From positions 4,880,776-4,944,775 of the forward strand of contig AP017605.1 in the NCBI GenBank assembly GCA_002356515.1: DNA of 64,000 nt, written 5' to 3'. The position numbers and the translations under genes are program-made. Source of the stretch: Mesorhizobium loti (GTDB lineage: Bacteria; Pseudomonadota; Alphaproteobacteria; Rhizobiales; Rhizobiaceae). The notes beneath the pieces were generated by a model. That model did no database searches. It was not told where the DNA came from and worked only from the letters and a program-made list of their open reading frames with translations. Of the stretch, positions 15,222 to 24,431 are shown piece after piece (position 1 is the stretch's first letter; every line of letters starts with the position of its first letter).

Positions 15222-16553
15222 TTACATCTTGCCATCGTCCTGGAACACCTGGGTCCAGTCCTTGACCAGGCCGTCGAGCGCATCCTTGGCCGAACCCTGG
15301 CCGGCGACGACATAGTCATGGAAGCGCTTCTGCGACGCCTGCAGCAGCGGCGCGTAGCTCGGTTCAGCCCAGAAGTCCTTCACGATGGCCATCGAGTCGA
15401 GGAAGGCCTGCGCATAGGGCTGGCTGGCCGGGAACTTCGGATCCTTGACGACCGCGTTCAGGCAGGAATAGCCGCCGAGCGACCACCACTTGGCCTGCAC
15501 GTCCTTGTTGGCGAACCACTTGATGTATTTCAGCGCCGATTCGTGCTTGTCGGAATAGGACACCACCGAGATGCCCTGGCCGCCAAGCTGCGCGAACTGG
15601 GCGCCGCCGGGACCCTTTGGATTGACGAAGTAGCCGATCTTGTCGCCGCCGACATTCTCGTCCTTCTGCAGGCCTGGCCAGGTGAAGGCGAAGTTCATGT
15701 GCATCGCCACCTGACCGGATTTGAAGGCATCGACGCCTTCACCCATGTAGCTGTTCGATGCGCCCGGAGGGGTGCAGCAGTCGTAAAGCGCCTTGTAGAA
15801 TTCCAGGCCTTTGACCGAGTCGGCCGAATTCACGAAGCCTTCCATCTCGTAGGGCTTCTTCGGGTTCTCATACTGGAAGCCGTAGCTGTAGAGCACGTCC
15901 ATGGCGCCCATGGTGATGCCTTCCGAGCCGCGCTCGGTGTAGATCGAGGCGCCATAGACGGTCTTGCCGTCGATCTGCCGCTTCTGGAAGAATTCGGCGA
16001 TCTGCTTCAACTGGTCGAAGGTCGCCGGCGGGCCGAGATCCCAGCCGTATTTCTCCTTGAACTCCTTCTGCAGTTCCGGCTTGGAGAACCAGTCCTTGCG
16101 ATAGGTCCATCCGACGACGTCGCCCATCGCGGGCAGCGCCCAGTAGTTCGGCGTGTTCTTCGGCCATTCCGAATAGCCGACGACGGTTGCCGGCACGAAG
16201 TCGTCCATGCTGATCTTCTCCTTGTCGAAGAAGTCGTTCAGCTTGACGTAGTGGCCGTTCTCCGCCGCGCCGCCGATCCACTGGCTGTCGCCGATGATCA
16301 GGTCGCACAATTTGCCGTGCGAGTTCAGCTCGTTGAGGAAACGGTCGGCATAGTTGGTCCACGGCACGAATTCGAATTTCATGCCGATGCCGGTTTCCTT
16401 GGTAAAATCCTTGGACAGTTCGACAAGTGCGTTGGCCGGGTCCCAGGCGGCCCAGCAAAGCGTCAGGTCTTCAGCGTGCGCGGCGTTTGAGACAGCTGTC
16501 GACGCAACCATTGCTGAGGCCAGTCCCAACGCCATTTTCAAGCTCGATTTCAT
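15222..16553 (-). CDS. Periplasmic substrate-binding protein of the ABC transporter
   Basis: A 443-residue extracellular solute-binding protein, family 1 type. Signal peptide: MKSSLKMALGLASAMVASTA with cleavage after AAHA. The mature part begins EDLTLCWAAWDPANALVELS and shows the usual hinge pattern (FVPWTNYADRFLNELNSHGK, ALPAMGDVVGWTYRKDW, GQVAMHMNFAFTWPG). It is the first gene of the operon and delivers the substrate to the permeases. Its sequence does not look like the glycerol-binding protein of rhizobial glycerol importers, so the ligand is better inferred from the kinases downstream: a triose or tetrose ketose or the corresponding polyol. Confidence 0.9.
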   Translation of the reverse strand: MKSSLKMALGLASAMVASTAVSNAAHAEDLTLCWAAWDPANALVELSKDFTKETGIGMKFEFVPWTNYADRFLNELNSHGKLCDLIIGDSQWIGGAAENGHYVKLNDFFDKEKISMDDFVPATVVGYSEWPKNTPNYWALPAMGDVVGWTYRKDWFSKPELQKEFKEKYGWDLGPPATFDQLKQIAEFFQKRQIDGKTVYGASIYTERGSEGITMGAMDVLYSYGFQYENPKKPYEMEGFVNSADSVKGLEFYKALYDCCTPPGASNSYMGEGVDAFKSGQVAMHMNFAFTWPGLQKDENVGGDKIGYFVNPKGPGGAQFAQLGGQGISVVSYSDKHESALKYIKWFANKDVQAKWWSLGGYSCLNAVVKDPKFPASQPYAQAFLDSMAIVKDFWAEPSYAPLLQASQKRFHDYVVAGQGSAKDALDGLVKDWTQVFQDDGKM

Positions 16554-16654
16554 GCCTTCCTCCCATTTGCGAAACGCGCCCGGATGACGGTTTCAAGAGC
16601 CCTCAACCTCTCTCCTCAGAGGCCCAAACATGGCGGCGCCAGAGCGCGGCAGAT

Positions 16655-16692
16655 GTTTAGTAATTTGTTTAGTGATGCAATTTTTACTAAAC
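16655..16692. promoter_or_regulatory. Operator-like repeats upstream of the ABC/dha operon
   Basis: Three related 9-base units occur in a short AT-rich stretch: GTTTAGTAA (16655-16663), GTTTAGTGA (16667-16675) and the inverse TTACTAAAC (16684-16692). The first and third are exact inverted copies. The stretch is about 100 bases upstream of the binding-protein ATG and is the only AT-rich sequence between it and the PIG-L gene, so it probably contains the operon promoter and regulator site. No regulator gene of an obvious DeoR, SorC or GntR type lies nearby. Confidence 0.6.
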
Positions 16693-16786
16693 AACGCAAG
16701 CGAATTCGTTGCTGCGCCGCAACATGACGAAACGGGTGATTGAAATCGTTGGGAAATGATCGCCGGATGGTTTCTCCGACAGCCGC

Positions 16787-17485
16787 TCAGCCGGCCTCGC
16801 CGATGATGTTCGTCTGTGGCGTCACCGGCCGCACAGGCGGCGCCGGCGGCAGCAAGGCGCGTATGTCGGCGAAGGGAAATGTCGGCTCGAAGCGAAAAGC
16901 CTCGGCCAGAGAACCGGGGACAGCGTTGCATTGACCGGCGCGAAATTCATTCTGGATGCGCGCCCTGTCGACATATTGTTCCGGCCGCTGTGACCGGTGC
17001 ATGAGGATCGCCTGCGTCTTGATATCCTGGTAGGCGGAAATATCGACATAGTGCGTCGGAGCAAACCCGGTGCCACCCATCGTGTCGGCATGCAGCACCG
17101 GAACCGCGAACGAGGCCGCGATGCGTACGCCGTCCGACAATGCGCGGTGGTCGGCGTGATAGTCGTTGGGCGCATGCGTGATCACCAGCTCTGGCCCGGT
17201 CTCGCGGATCAGCGTTTTCAGCGCGCCGATCAGTGCGGCATCGGCCACCAATTCGCCATCGGGAAAGTCGAGGAAGCGCGGCGCGGCACCTAGCAACGCG
17301 GCGGCCGCCATGGCTTCTTCGCGGCGAACACGGGCGAGAACGGCGGGATCACTCTTGCCGCCTCTGGCCCCATCCGTGGCCACGGCAAAAGTCAGTTCTG
17401 CGCCTTGCGCCGCATAGGCGGCCATCGTACCGAACATGAAGATCTCGATGTCGTCCGGATGCGCACCGAGCGCCAATATCTGCAA
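16787..17485 (-). CDS. PIG-L / LmbE-family deacetylase
   Basis: A 232-residue protein with the zinc motif LALGAHPDDIEIFMFG at the N-terminus and the second metal/catalytic motif ITHAPNDYHADHRALSDGV near residue 115-130. PIG-L/LmbE proteins hydrolyse N-acetyl groups from amino sugars or conjugates. The start is taken as TTG at 17485 because GGGAGAG lies six bases upstream and the residues from there align with the family; upstream in-frame sequence has no such character. It lies upstream of, and in the same direction as, the ABC/dha operon but is separated from it by 233 bases with an operator-like site. Substrate unknown. Confidence 0.85.
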   Translation of the reverse strand: MQILALGAHPDDIEIFMFGTMAAYAAQGAELTFAVATDGARGGKSDPAVLARVRREEAMAAAALLGAAPRFLDFPDGELVADAALIGALKTLIRETGPELVITHAPNDYHADHRALSDGVRIAASFAVPVLHADTMGGTGFAPTHYVDISAYQDIKTQAILMHRSQRPEQYVDRARIQNEFRAGQCNAVPGSLAEAFRFEPTFPFADIRALLPPAPPVRPVTPQTNIIGEAG

Positions 17486-17512
17486 ACGACTCTCTCCCGG
17501 AAATGGAATAAC

Positions 17513-18403
17513 GTGCCGAACGGAATCCTGCTCGCCCTGATCGCCTATGCAAGCTATTCGGGCAGCGATGCCGTTATCAAGAGCCTGGGCGGACAGTTCA
17601 CCGTCTTCGAGATCGGCTTCTTCGGCACCCTGTTTGCAGGTTTTTTCCTGTTCTTCACCCGCCCGGCGGGCGAGCGCTGGCGCGATTTCTGGCGCATGAA
17701 GCGGCCATGGGCCGTGCAGGCGCGGGCCTGGGCCGGCATCGCGTCCGGCGTGCTCAGCGTCTATGCCTTCACCCACATTCCGCTTGCCGAAGTCTACGCG
17801 CTGATCTTCCTGGCGCCTTTGCTGGTCACCATCCTGTCCACCGTCATCCTGAAGGAAAAGGTCGGCCCCTGGCGGTGGCTGGCCGTGTTTGCGGGCTTTG
17901 CCGGGGTGATGCTGGTGGTGCGGCCGGGCTTCCGCGAATTGAACCTCGGCCATTTGGCTGCCTTCGTGAACGCCTTCCTCGCCGCGACCAGCGTCATTTT
18001 GCTGCGCTCGCTCGCCCAGCAGGAGAAGCGCACGTCGATGCTCGGCGTGCTTGTCGGCTACGGCCTGCTGTTTAACGGGGCCGGCGCCGCCGCGACGTCC
18101 TTCACCTTGCCCAATGCCATGCAGCTTGTCTGGCTGGCGATGGCGGGAGCCTTCACCGCGGGCGGACAATTCATGCAGTTGCTCGCCGCCAAATACGCCC
18201 CCGCCTACCGGATCGCGCCGACGCATTATTCGCAGATCGTCTGGGCGGTGATCCTCGGCGCGCTGTTCTTCCAGGAATATCCGGACTGGCTGTCGCTGGT
18301 CGGCCTCGCGATCGTCGGTGGGGCAGGGCTGCTGACGATGGTGCGCGAGGAGGTGCGGCTCGGCACGGTGCGCTGGAACCCGTTTGCACGGACCCGGCTT
18401 TGA
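17513..18403 (+). CDS. DMT-superfamily (EamA) transporter
   Basis: A 296-residue membrane protein with ten predicted helices in two EamA repeats: first repeat from GILLALIAYASYSGSDAVIK, second from about residue 150. Conserved EamA features such as the SVYAFTHIPLAEVYALIF helix and LKEKVGPWRWLAVFAGFAGV are visible. Such proteins export metabolites or drugs; the substrate cannot be read. It is divergent from the PIG-L gene with only 27 bases between the chosen starts, so both promoters must overlap or lie inside the coding regions. GTG at 17513 is chosen as start. Confidence 0.85.
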   Translation: MPNGILLALIAYASYSGSDAVIKSLGGQFTVFEIGFFGTLFAGFFLFFTRPAGERWRDFWRMKRPWAVQARAWAGIASGVLSVYAFTHIPLAEVYALIFLAPLLVTILSTVILKEKVGPWRWLAVFAGFAGVMLVVRPGFRELNLGHLAAFVNAFLAATSVILLRSLAQQEKRTSMLGVLVGYGLLFNGAGAAATSFTLPNAMQLVWLAMAGAFTAGGQFMQLLAAKYAPAYRIAPTHYSQIVWAVILGALFFQEYPDWLSLVGLAIVGGAGLLTMVREEVRLGTVRWNPFARTRL

Positions 18404-18450
18404 GCCGGTGCCGGTTGCACGGCGACCGTGACCGCTGATATGCGGACGCG

Positions 18451-20913
18451 ATGACGACAAGATCCCTGCCGGAGCTTCCGGTCACAGCCGTGCTGCCGGC
18501 GCTGGGCGAGGCGCTTGGCGCCGGCAACAGCGCGGTGCTGGTGGCGCCGCCCGGCGCCGGCAAGACGACGCTGGTGCCGCTGGCGCTGCTCGATGCGCCG
18601 TGGCTGGGTAAGGGCAAGATCGTGCTGCTCGAGCCGCGCCGGCTCGCCGCCCGCGCCGCCGCGCGCCGCATGGCGCAATTGCTGGATGAGGAGCCGGGCG
18701 CGACCGTCGGCTACGCCATGCGCATGGAAAACCGCACCTCGGCCAGGACCCGCATATTGGTCGTCACCGAAGGCGTGCTGGCGCGCATGATCCTCGACGA
18801 TCCGGAATTGCCCGGCGTCTCGGCGGTGATCTTCGACGAATTCCACGAGCGCTCGCTCGATGGCGATTTCGGCCTCGCGCTGGCGCTCGACGTGCAAGGC
18901 GCGCTGCGGCCGGATCTGCGGTTGCTGGTGATGTCGGCGACGCTGGATGGCGCCCGTGTCGCCAAACTCCTGTCGGGCGCACCAGTGATCGAAAGCGAAG
19001 GCCGCGCCTTTCCGGTCGACATAAGCTATGACGAACGGCCGGCTGGCGTCCCGATCGAGGACGCCATGGCCAAGGCGATCCGCGCCGCGCTTGCCGATGA
19101 GAGCGGCAGCGTGCTTGCCTTCCTGCCCGGCCAGCGCGAGATCGAGCGCACCGCCGAACGGCTGGTCGGCAAGGTCGGCGCCGATACCGACATTGTCCCG
19201 CTCTATGGCCAGCTCGACGGCAAGGCGCAGGACGCCGCGATCAAGCCGGCACCGTCGGGCCGCCGCAAGGTGGTGCTGGCAACGTCGATTGCCGAGACGT
19301 CCATCACCATCGACGGCGTGCGCGTCGTCATCGATTCCGGCCTGTCGCGCCTGCCGCGTTATGAGCCGGCAAGCGGCTTGACGCGGCTGGAAACGGTTCG
19401 CGTCAGCAAGGCTTCCGCCGACCAGCGTGCCGGCCGCGCCGGGCGCACGCAGGCCGGCGTCGCCATCCGGCTGTGGCGCGCCGAGCAGACGGCCGCACTT
19501 CCCGCCTTCACCCCGCCGGAAATCCTCGAAGCTGATCTTTCAGGCCTGTTGCTCGACTGTGCGGCCTTCGGCGTCGCCGATCCGACCGGCCTCGCCTTCC
19601 TCGATCCGCCGCCGGCGCCGGCGCTCAACGAAGCAAGGGTGCTGCTGCGTGCGCTCCATGCCATCGACGAGGCGGGGCGCCTGACGGAAGCGGGCGCTTC
19701 GATGCGCAAGCTCGCTCTGCCGGTGCGGCTGGCGCATATGGTTGCCGAGGCTGCGAAGGGCGGTTATGCCTTTGAAGCGGCCATGCTGGCCGTGCTGCTC
19801 ACCGAACGCGGCCTTGGCGGCGATGGCGCCGATCTGGAGCGGCGGCTGATGCGCTTTCGCGGAGAAAGATCCCCTCGCACCACCACCGCACGGCAACTCG
19901 CGGAGAGGCTGGCCAAGCAGGTTGGCGGGGCGAAAAACAGCGAAGCTGCACCTGCGGGCTCTCTTCTGATCAACGCCTGGCCGGACCGCGTCGCCAAGGC
20001 CCGTGGCGAGCGCGGCCGCTTCGTGCTGGCCAATGGCTCCGGCGCCATGCTGGATGCCGCCGACCCGCTGGCGGGCGAGCCGTTTCTGGTCGTCGCCGAC
20101 CTGCAGGGCAAGGCGCAGAATGCCCGCATCACGTCGGCGGCGGTAGTCGGCGAGGAGGACATCCGCGCCGCGCTTGATGACCGGATCGAAACACGCCGGC
20201 AAACCAGCTTCGATCGCGAGCGCCGCGCCGTGCGCGTGCGCGAAACCGTGCGCCTCGGCGCCATCACGCTCGCCGAGCGCATGCTGCCGGCTCCTTCAGG
20301 CGCCGATGCTGACCGCGCCATAACAGATGCGCTGCGCGAACACGGGCTGTCGCTGCTGAGCTGGAGCAAGGAGGCCGAGACGCTGCGCCAGCGGCTCTCC
20401 TGGCTGCATCGCGGTCTTGGCGCACCCTGGCCCGACATGTCGGACGAAGCGCTGATAGAGCGCCTCGACGACTGGCTGCTGCCCTTCCTGTCGGGCGCCG
20501 CCTCCTTGGCCGCCATCGATCCCGGTGTCGTCTCGGCCGGCTTGGCTTCGCTCGTGCCGTATGAGCTGCAGCGCAAGGTCGATGCGCTGGCGCCAACGCA
20601 TTTCGACGCCCCGTCCGGCAGCCATGTGCCGATCCGTTATGACGGCGAATGGCCGGTGCTGGCGGTACGCGTGCAGGAGCTGTTCGGCCTCGACCGCCAC
20701 CCCTCGATTGCCAACGGCATGGTGCCGCTGACACTTGAGCTGCTGTCGCCAGCACATAGGCCGATCCAGACGACACGCGACCTGCCCGGCTTCTGGCGCG
20801 GCTCCTGGGCCGACGTGCGCGCCGACATGCGCGGCCGCTATCCCAAGCATGTCTGGCCGGAAAATCCGCTGCTTGCCGCCGCTACCGCCCGTGCCAAGCC
20901 ACGCGGGACCTAG
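18451..20913 (+). CDS. hrpB: ATP-dependent helicase HrpB
   Basis: An 820-residue DEAH/RHA-type helicase. Walker A VAPPGAGKTTLVPLAL near residues 31-46, motif II DEFHERSLDGDFGLAL, motif III MSATLDG, then motifs V/VI ATSIAETSITIDGVRVV and DQRAGRAGRT. The C-terminal third has the HrpB-specific region, ending in RYPKHVWPENPL. Length matches HrpB. Proposed roles are in RNA metabolism, but its exact substrate in bacteria is uncertain. It is followed 32 bases later by the sensor kinase gene. Confidence 0.95.
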   Translation: MTTRSLPELPVTAVLPALGEALGAGNSAVLVAPPGAGKTTLVPLALLDAPWLGKGKIVLLEPRRLAARAAARRMAQLLDEEPGATVGYAMRMENRTSARTRILVVTEGVLARMILDDPELPGVSAVIFDEFHERSLDGDFGLALALDVQGALRPDLRLLVMSATLDGARVAKLLSGAPVIESEGRAFPVDISYDERPAGVPIEDAMAKAIRAALADESGSVLAFLPGQREIERTAERLVGKVGADTDIVPLYGQLDGKAQDAAIKPAPSGRRKVVLATSIAETSITIDGVRVVIDSGLSRLPRYEPASGLTRLETVRVSKASADQRAGRAGRTQAGVAIRLWRAEQTAALPAFTPPEILEADLSGLLLDCAAFGVADPTGLAFLDPPPAPALNEARVLLRALHAIDEAGRLTEAGASMRKLALPVRLAHMVAEAAKGGYAFEAAMLAVLLTERGLGGDGADLERRLMRFRGERSPRTTTARQLAERLAKQVGGAKNSEAAPAGSLLINAWPDRVAKARGERGRFVLANGSGAMLDAADPLAGEPFLVVADLQGKAQNARITSAAVVGEEDIRAALDDRIETRRQTSFDRERRAVRVRETVRLGAITLAERMLPAPSGADADRAITDALREHGLSLLSWSKEAETLRQRLSWLHRGLGAPWPDMSDEALIERLDDWLLPFLSGAASLAAIDPGVVSAGLASLVPYELQRKVDALAPTHFDAPSGSHVPIRYDGEWPVLAVRVQELFGLDRHPSIANGMVPLTLELLSPAHRPIQTTRDLPGFWRGSWADVRADMRGRYPKHVWPENPLLAAATARAKPRGT

Positions 20914-20945
20914 CGCTCCTCCTTTCCCGGCTATAATCCTTGGCC

Positions 20946-22271
20946 ATGATCAACATCCTGAACACGCCCGATTTCCAGCAGAGCCAGAGGCTGCGCCTCA
21001 ACACGCTGATCCGGCTGCGCTGGCTGGCTATTGTCGGCCAGAGCGTGGCGGTGCTCGTCGTCGCCTATGGGTTGAAATTCCCGCTGCCGGTCAGCCTGTG
21101 CTTTGCGCTGATCGCCTGCTCGGCCTGGATGAACCTGTTCCTGGCCTTCCGCTTTCCAGCGGCGCACCGGCTCACCCCGTTCGCTGCCTTCGGCATCCTG
21201 ATCTTCGACAGCCTGCAGCTTGCCGGCCTGCTCTACATGACCGGAGGCCTGACCAATCCGTTCTCGCTGCTGATGACGGTGCCTGTCGTCATTTCGGCGA
21301 CGTCGCTGCCTCTGCGCCTCACAGCTATCCTCGGCGGGCTGGTGATGCTGGCGGCCACCTTGCTGGTGTTCTTCCATCTGCCCTTGCCCTGGTACGAAGG
21401 CGCGCCGCTGGCCATGCCCTTCATCTATGTCGCCGGCATGTGGATGGCGGTGCTGTCGTCGATCGCCTTCACCGCCATCTATGCGTTCCGGGTGGCCGCC
21501 GAAGCGCGGCTTCTGGCCAATGCGCTTGCCGCGACCGAACTGGTGCTGCAGCGCGAACAGCACCTTTCGGCGCTCGACGGCCTGGCGGCGGCCGCCGCGC
21601 ATGAGCTCGGCACGCCGCTCGCCACCATCACGCTCGTCGCCAAGGAGATGGAGAAGGCGCTCGGCAGTGATCCGAAGTACGGCGAAGACGTCAAGCTGTT
21701 GCGCTCGCAGAGCGAACGCTGCCGCGAAATCCTCAAGCGCCTGACCAGCCTGTCGTCCGAAGGCGAGGCGCATCTGTCCCGCTTGCCGCTGACCTCGCTG
21801 GTCGAGGAGGTCACCGCGCCGCATCGCGACTTCGGCATCTCGATCAAGCTTCGCCCGGGCGAGCGCATCGGGCCGGAGCCGGTCGGGCGCCGCAATCCGG
21901 GCGTCATCTACGGCCTCGGCAATCTGGTCGAGAACGCCGTCGATTTCGCCCGCAAGAACGTCACCGTGCGCTGGAGCTGGGACGAGGCCGCCGTCACCTT
22001 CTCGATCATCGACGACGGGCCTGGTTTCCCGCCCGAAATCATCGACCGTATCGGCGAGCCCTATATGTCGACGCGCCAGGGCACCGAAGCCGGCGGCGGC
22101 CTGGGGCTCGGCCTGTTCATAGCCAAGACTCTGCTCGAACGCTCGGGCGCCACGCTCGATTTCCGCAATTCGAGCGGCCTGGGCGAGGGCGCCGTGGTGC
22201 AGATTTCGTGGCCGAGATCGGTCTTCCTGAATCCCGAAACGGCCCCGGCCACCATGTTTGACACTGCATAA
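20946..22271 (+). CDS. actS: Redox sensor histidine kinase ActS (RegB/PrrB family)
   Basis: A 441-residue kinase with six predicted N-terminal helices. The quinone-site motif GGLTNPF is at residues 100-106, the phosphohistidine is His219 in AAAAHELGTPLATI, and the redox-active Cys is Cys259 in RSQSERCREILKRL. The catalytic domain shows NLVENAVDFA, IDDGPGFPPEI and GGGLGLGLFIAKTLLE. RegB-type kinases report membrane quinone redox state and control respiration, CO2/N2 fixation and acid tolerance in rhizobia. The ATG at 20946 is chosen over the TTG two codons earlier. The partner regulator is next. Confidence 0.95.
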   Translation: MINILNTPDFQQSQRLRLNTLIRLRWLAIVGQSVAVLVVAYGLKFPLPVSLCFALIACSAWMNLFLAFRFPAAHRLTPFAAFGILIFDSLQLAGLLYMTGGLTNPFSLLMTVPVVISATSLPLRLTAILGGLVMLAATLLVFFHLPLPWYEGAPLAMPFIYVAGMWMAVLSSIAFTAIYAFRVAAEARLLANALAATELVLQREQHLSALDGLAAAAAHELGTPLATITLVAKEMEKALGSDPKYGEDVKLLRSQSERCREILKRLTSLSSEGEAHLSRLPLTSLVEEVTAPHRDFGISIKLRPGERIGPEPVGRRNPGVIYGLGNLVENAVDFARKNVTVRWSWDEAAVTFSIIDDGPGFPPEIIDRIGEPYMSTRQGTEAGGGLGLGLFIAKTLLERSGATLDFRNSSGLGEGAVVQISWPRSVFLNPETAPATMFDTA

Positions 22272-22335
22272 ATTGGACAATAGCGGCGCAAAACTATATC
22301 TGCGTAAAATTAAGGCAGCAGGAATTCTTACGACG

Positions 22336-22899
22336 ATGACAGGCGATGAAAATATTGGCGCAATGGTTGAGGGCGAGGACACCTCGCTTCTGATCGTCGA
22401 TGACGACAAGCCGTTCCTCACACGCCTCGCCCGCGCCATGGAAACCAGGGGTTTTGTGGTCGAGACCGCCGAGAGCGTCGAGGAGGCCGTGGGCAAGGCC
22501 CGCGCCAATCCGCCGGCCTATGCCGTGGTTGACATGCGGCTTGGCGACGGCAACGGCCTCGATGTCGTTGCCGCCATCCGCGAGAAGCGCGAGGATTCGC
22601 GCACCATCATCCTGACCGGCTACGGCAACATCGCCACCGCGGTGACCGCGGTGAAGCTTGGCGCCGTCGACTATCTGTCGAAGCCCGCCGACGCCGACGA
22701 CATCTTTGCAGCCCTCACCCGCACCTCGGGCGAGCGCGCCGCACCCCCGGAAAACCCGATGTCGGCCGACCGCGTGCGCTGGGAACATATCCAGCGCGTC
22801 TATGAAATGTGCGAGCGCAACGTCTCCGAGACCGCCCGCCGGCTCAACATGCACCGCCGCACGCTGCAGCGGATACTGGCCAAGCGCGCACCGCGCTGA
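22336..22899 (+). CDS. actR: Response regulator ActR (RegA/PrrA family)
   Basis: A 187-residue regulator. The receiver domain has the acidic pocket LLIVDDDKPF (about 18-27), the phosphoacceptor Asp66 in AVVDMRLGDG and TGYGNIATAVTAVKLGAVDY. A short linker leads to a Fis-type helix-turn-helix at the end (NVSETARRLNMHRRTLQRI), as in RegA/PrrA/ActR. The 64-base gap after actS contains its own AT-rich promoter-like sequence (TTGGAC ... TATATC), so it may be expressed alone as well as with actS. Confidence 0.95.
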   Translation: MTGDENIGAMVEGEDTSLLIVDDDKPFLTRLARAMETRGFVVETAESVEEAVGKARANPPAYAVVDMRLGDGNGLDVVAAIREKREDSRTIILTGYGNIATAVTAVKLGAVDYLSKPADADDIFAALTRTSGERAAPPENPMSADRVRWEHIQRVYEMCERNVSETARRLNMHRRTLQRILAKRAPR

Positions 22900-22905
22900 A
22901 CCAGC

Positions 22906-23075
22906 ATCGTCATCCTTGGGCGTAGCGACGCAAAGCGGCGCGAATACCCAAGGATCCATGCCGTGATATCAGCCGTAAAGTCCAACGGAGAAGAATTTTC
23001 CACCGCCGCAGCGCTTTGAAGTCGCGGCATGGATCCCGGGGTCTGCGCCGCGTTGCTCCGCCCCAGGATAACGAA
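22906..23075. repeat. Long imperfect inverted repeat element after actR
   Basis: The left arm (22906-22965) starts TCGTCATCCTTGGGCGTAGC and ends AAGGATCCATGCCGTGA. The right arm (23021-23075) is its imperfect reverse complement, GTCGCGGCATGGATCCCGGG through CGCCCCAGGATAACGA. A spacer of about 55 bases separates them. Folded, the RNA would form a long hairpin. It has the look of a dispersed rhizobial intergenic mosaic element and fills most of the 311-base gap between actR and nhaA; no gene is visible in it. Confidence 0.75.
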
Positions 23076-23210
23076 GCGATGGGCGCTTCGGCCAATTTTC
23101 AATGCATAGATTACCAGTATGAAATCGTACGCCTTGCTTCGCCAGTGATGTTGCGCATCATTGGATTACAGATTTCCGGCCAATAGGCGGGGCGGCTTAA
23201 CGGAGGCGAC

Positions 23211-24407
23211 ATGCAGGATTTGAAGCAGCGGCCGGTTTCCGTCTTCCGCGAATTTCTCGACGGCGAGGCGGCCGGCGGCATCATCCTGATGGCGGCGGCG
23301 GCCCTGGCGCTGATCGTTGCCAATTCGCCGCTTGCCGAAACCTATTTCGCCGTTCTCCACGCCTATCTTGGCCCGCTCAGCGTGTCGCACTGGGTCAATG
23401 ACGGGCTGATGGCGGTGTTCTTCCTGCTCGTCGGGCTGGAGATCAAGCGCGAGATGCTGGACGGCCAGTTGTCGACGTGGCCGCGCCGCGTGCTGCCCGG
23501 CATTGCCGCGGCCGGCGGTATGTTGGTTCCGGCACTGGTCTATGTCCTGGTCAACCGCGACAATTCGGCGGCACTCTCCGGCTGGGCCATCCCGACCGCC
23601 ACCGACATCGCCTTCGCGCTCGGCGTGCTGTCGCTGCTCGGCAGTCGCGTGCCGGCCTCGCTGAAGGTCTTCCTGACCGCGCTTGCCATCATCGACGACC
23701 TCGGCGCCGTCATCATTATCGCCATCTTCTACACCAGCGGCCTGTCGCTGGCCTATCTCGGTGCCGCCTTCGCCATCATTGCGGTGCTGATCGTGCTCAA
23801 CCGCATGCGGGTGATGACGCTGGTGCCCTATCTCGTGCTTGGCGCGATCCTGTGGGTCCTGGTGCTGAAATCGGGCGTCCATGCCACGCTTGCCGGCGTC
23901 GCGCTGGCGCTTACCATTCCACTGGAACGCTCCGCCGGGATCGGCCACGATCTCGACCATTCGCCGCTGCACCGGCTCGAGCATGGCCTGCACAAAATCG
24001 TGCCGTTTTTCATCATTCCGATCTTCGGCTTTGCCAATGCCGGCGTTTCGCTCGCCGGCCTGAGTTTTGGCGCGCTGATCGAGCCGTTGACGCTGGGCGT
24101 CGCGGCCGGCCTCGTGGTCGGCAAGCTGGTCGGCGTGTTCGGCTCCTCGGCGCTTGCCATAAGGCTCGGCCTGGCCGACCTGCCGGCCCATGCCGGCTGG
24201 TCGCACATGCTCGGCATCTCGCTGCTCTGCGGTATCGGCTTCACCATGAGCCTGTTCATCGGCCTGCTCGCCTTCGCCAGCGATGTCGCCCTGCAGGACG
24301 CGGTCAAGGTCGGCATCCTCGCCGGCTCCTTCATCGCCGCCATCCTCGGCGCCGCGGTGCTGTTGATGGCGCCTGCCGCGGGCGGGGTGGAAGAGGAAAC
24401 GGAGTAG
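23211..24407 (+). CDS. nhaA: Na+/H+ antiporter NhaA
   Basis: A 398-residue antiporter with about twelve helices. Family motifs are clear: [18 protein letters not shown] near residue 65-85, the [15 protein letters not shown] segment, the paired acidic residues in [20 protein letters not shown] (the Asp163/Asp164 equivalents), and [16 protein letters not shown]. It exchanges internal Na+ for external H+ and supports pH and salt tolerance. It is monocistronic, with ATG at 23211 after GGAGGCGAC. Confidence 0.95.
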   Translation: MQDLKQRPVSVFREFLDGEAAGGIILMAAAALALIVANSPLAETYFAVLHAYLGPLSVSHWVNDGLMAVFFLLVGLEIKREMLDGQLSTWPRRVLPGIAAAGGMLVPALVYVLVNRDNSAALSGWAIPTATDIAFALGVLSLLGSRVPASLKVFLTALAIIDDLGAVIIIAIFYTSGLSLAYLGAAFAIIAVLIVLNRMRVMTLVPYLVLGAILWVLVLKSGVHATLAGVALALTIPLERSAGIGHDLDHSPLHRLEHGLHKIVPFFIIPIFGFANAGVSLAGLSFGALIEPLTLGVAAGLVVGKLVGVFGSSALAIRLGLADLPAHAGWSHMLGISLLCGIGFTMSLFIGLLAFASDVALQDAVKVGILAGSFIAAILGAAVLLMAPAAGGVEEETE

Positions 24408-24431
24408 GGTGGGATTCCTGGGTTCTGCTAA

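Noticed and set aside
16787..18460. A 557-codon minus-strand frame spanning the PIG-L gene and the whole DMT transporter
   Set aside because: Only the last 232 codons have protein motifs (zinc motifs of PIG-L). The rest is a low-complexity Arg/Gly/His-rich reading of the opposite strand of a clear transporter gene.
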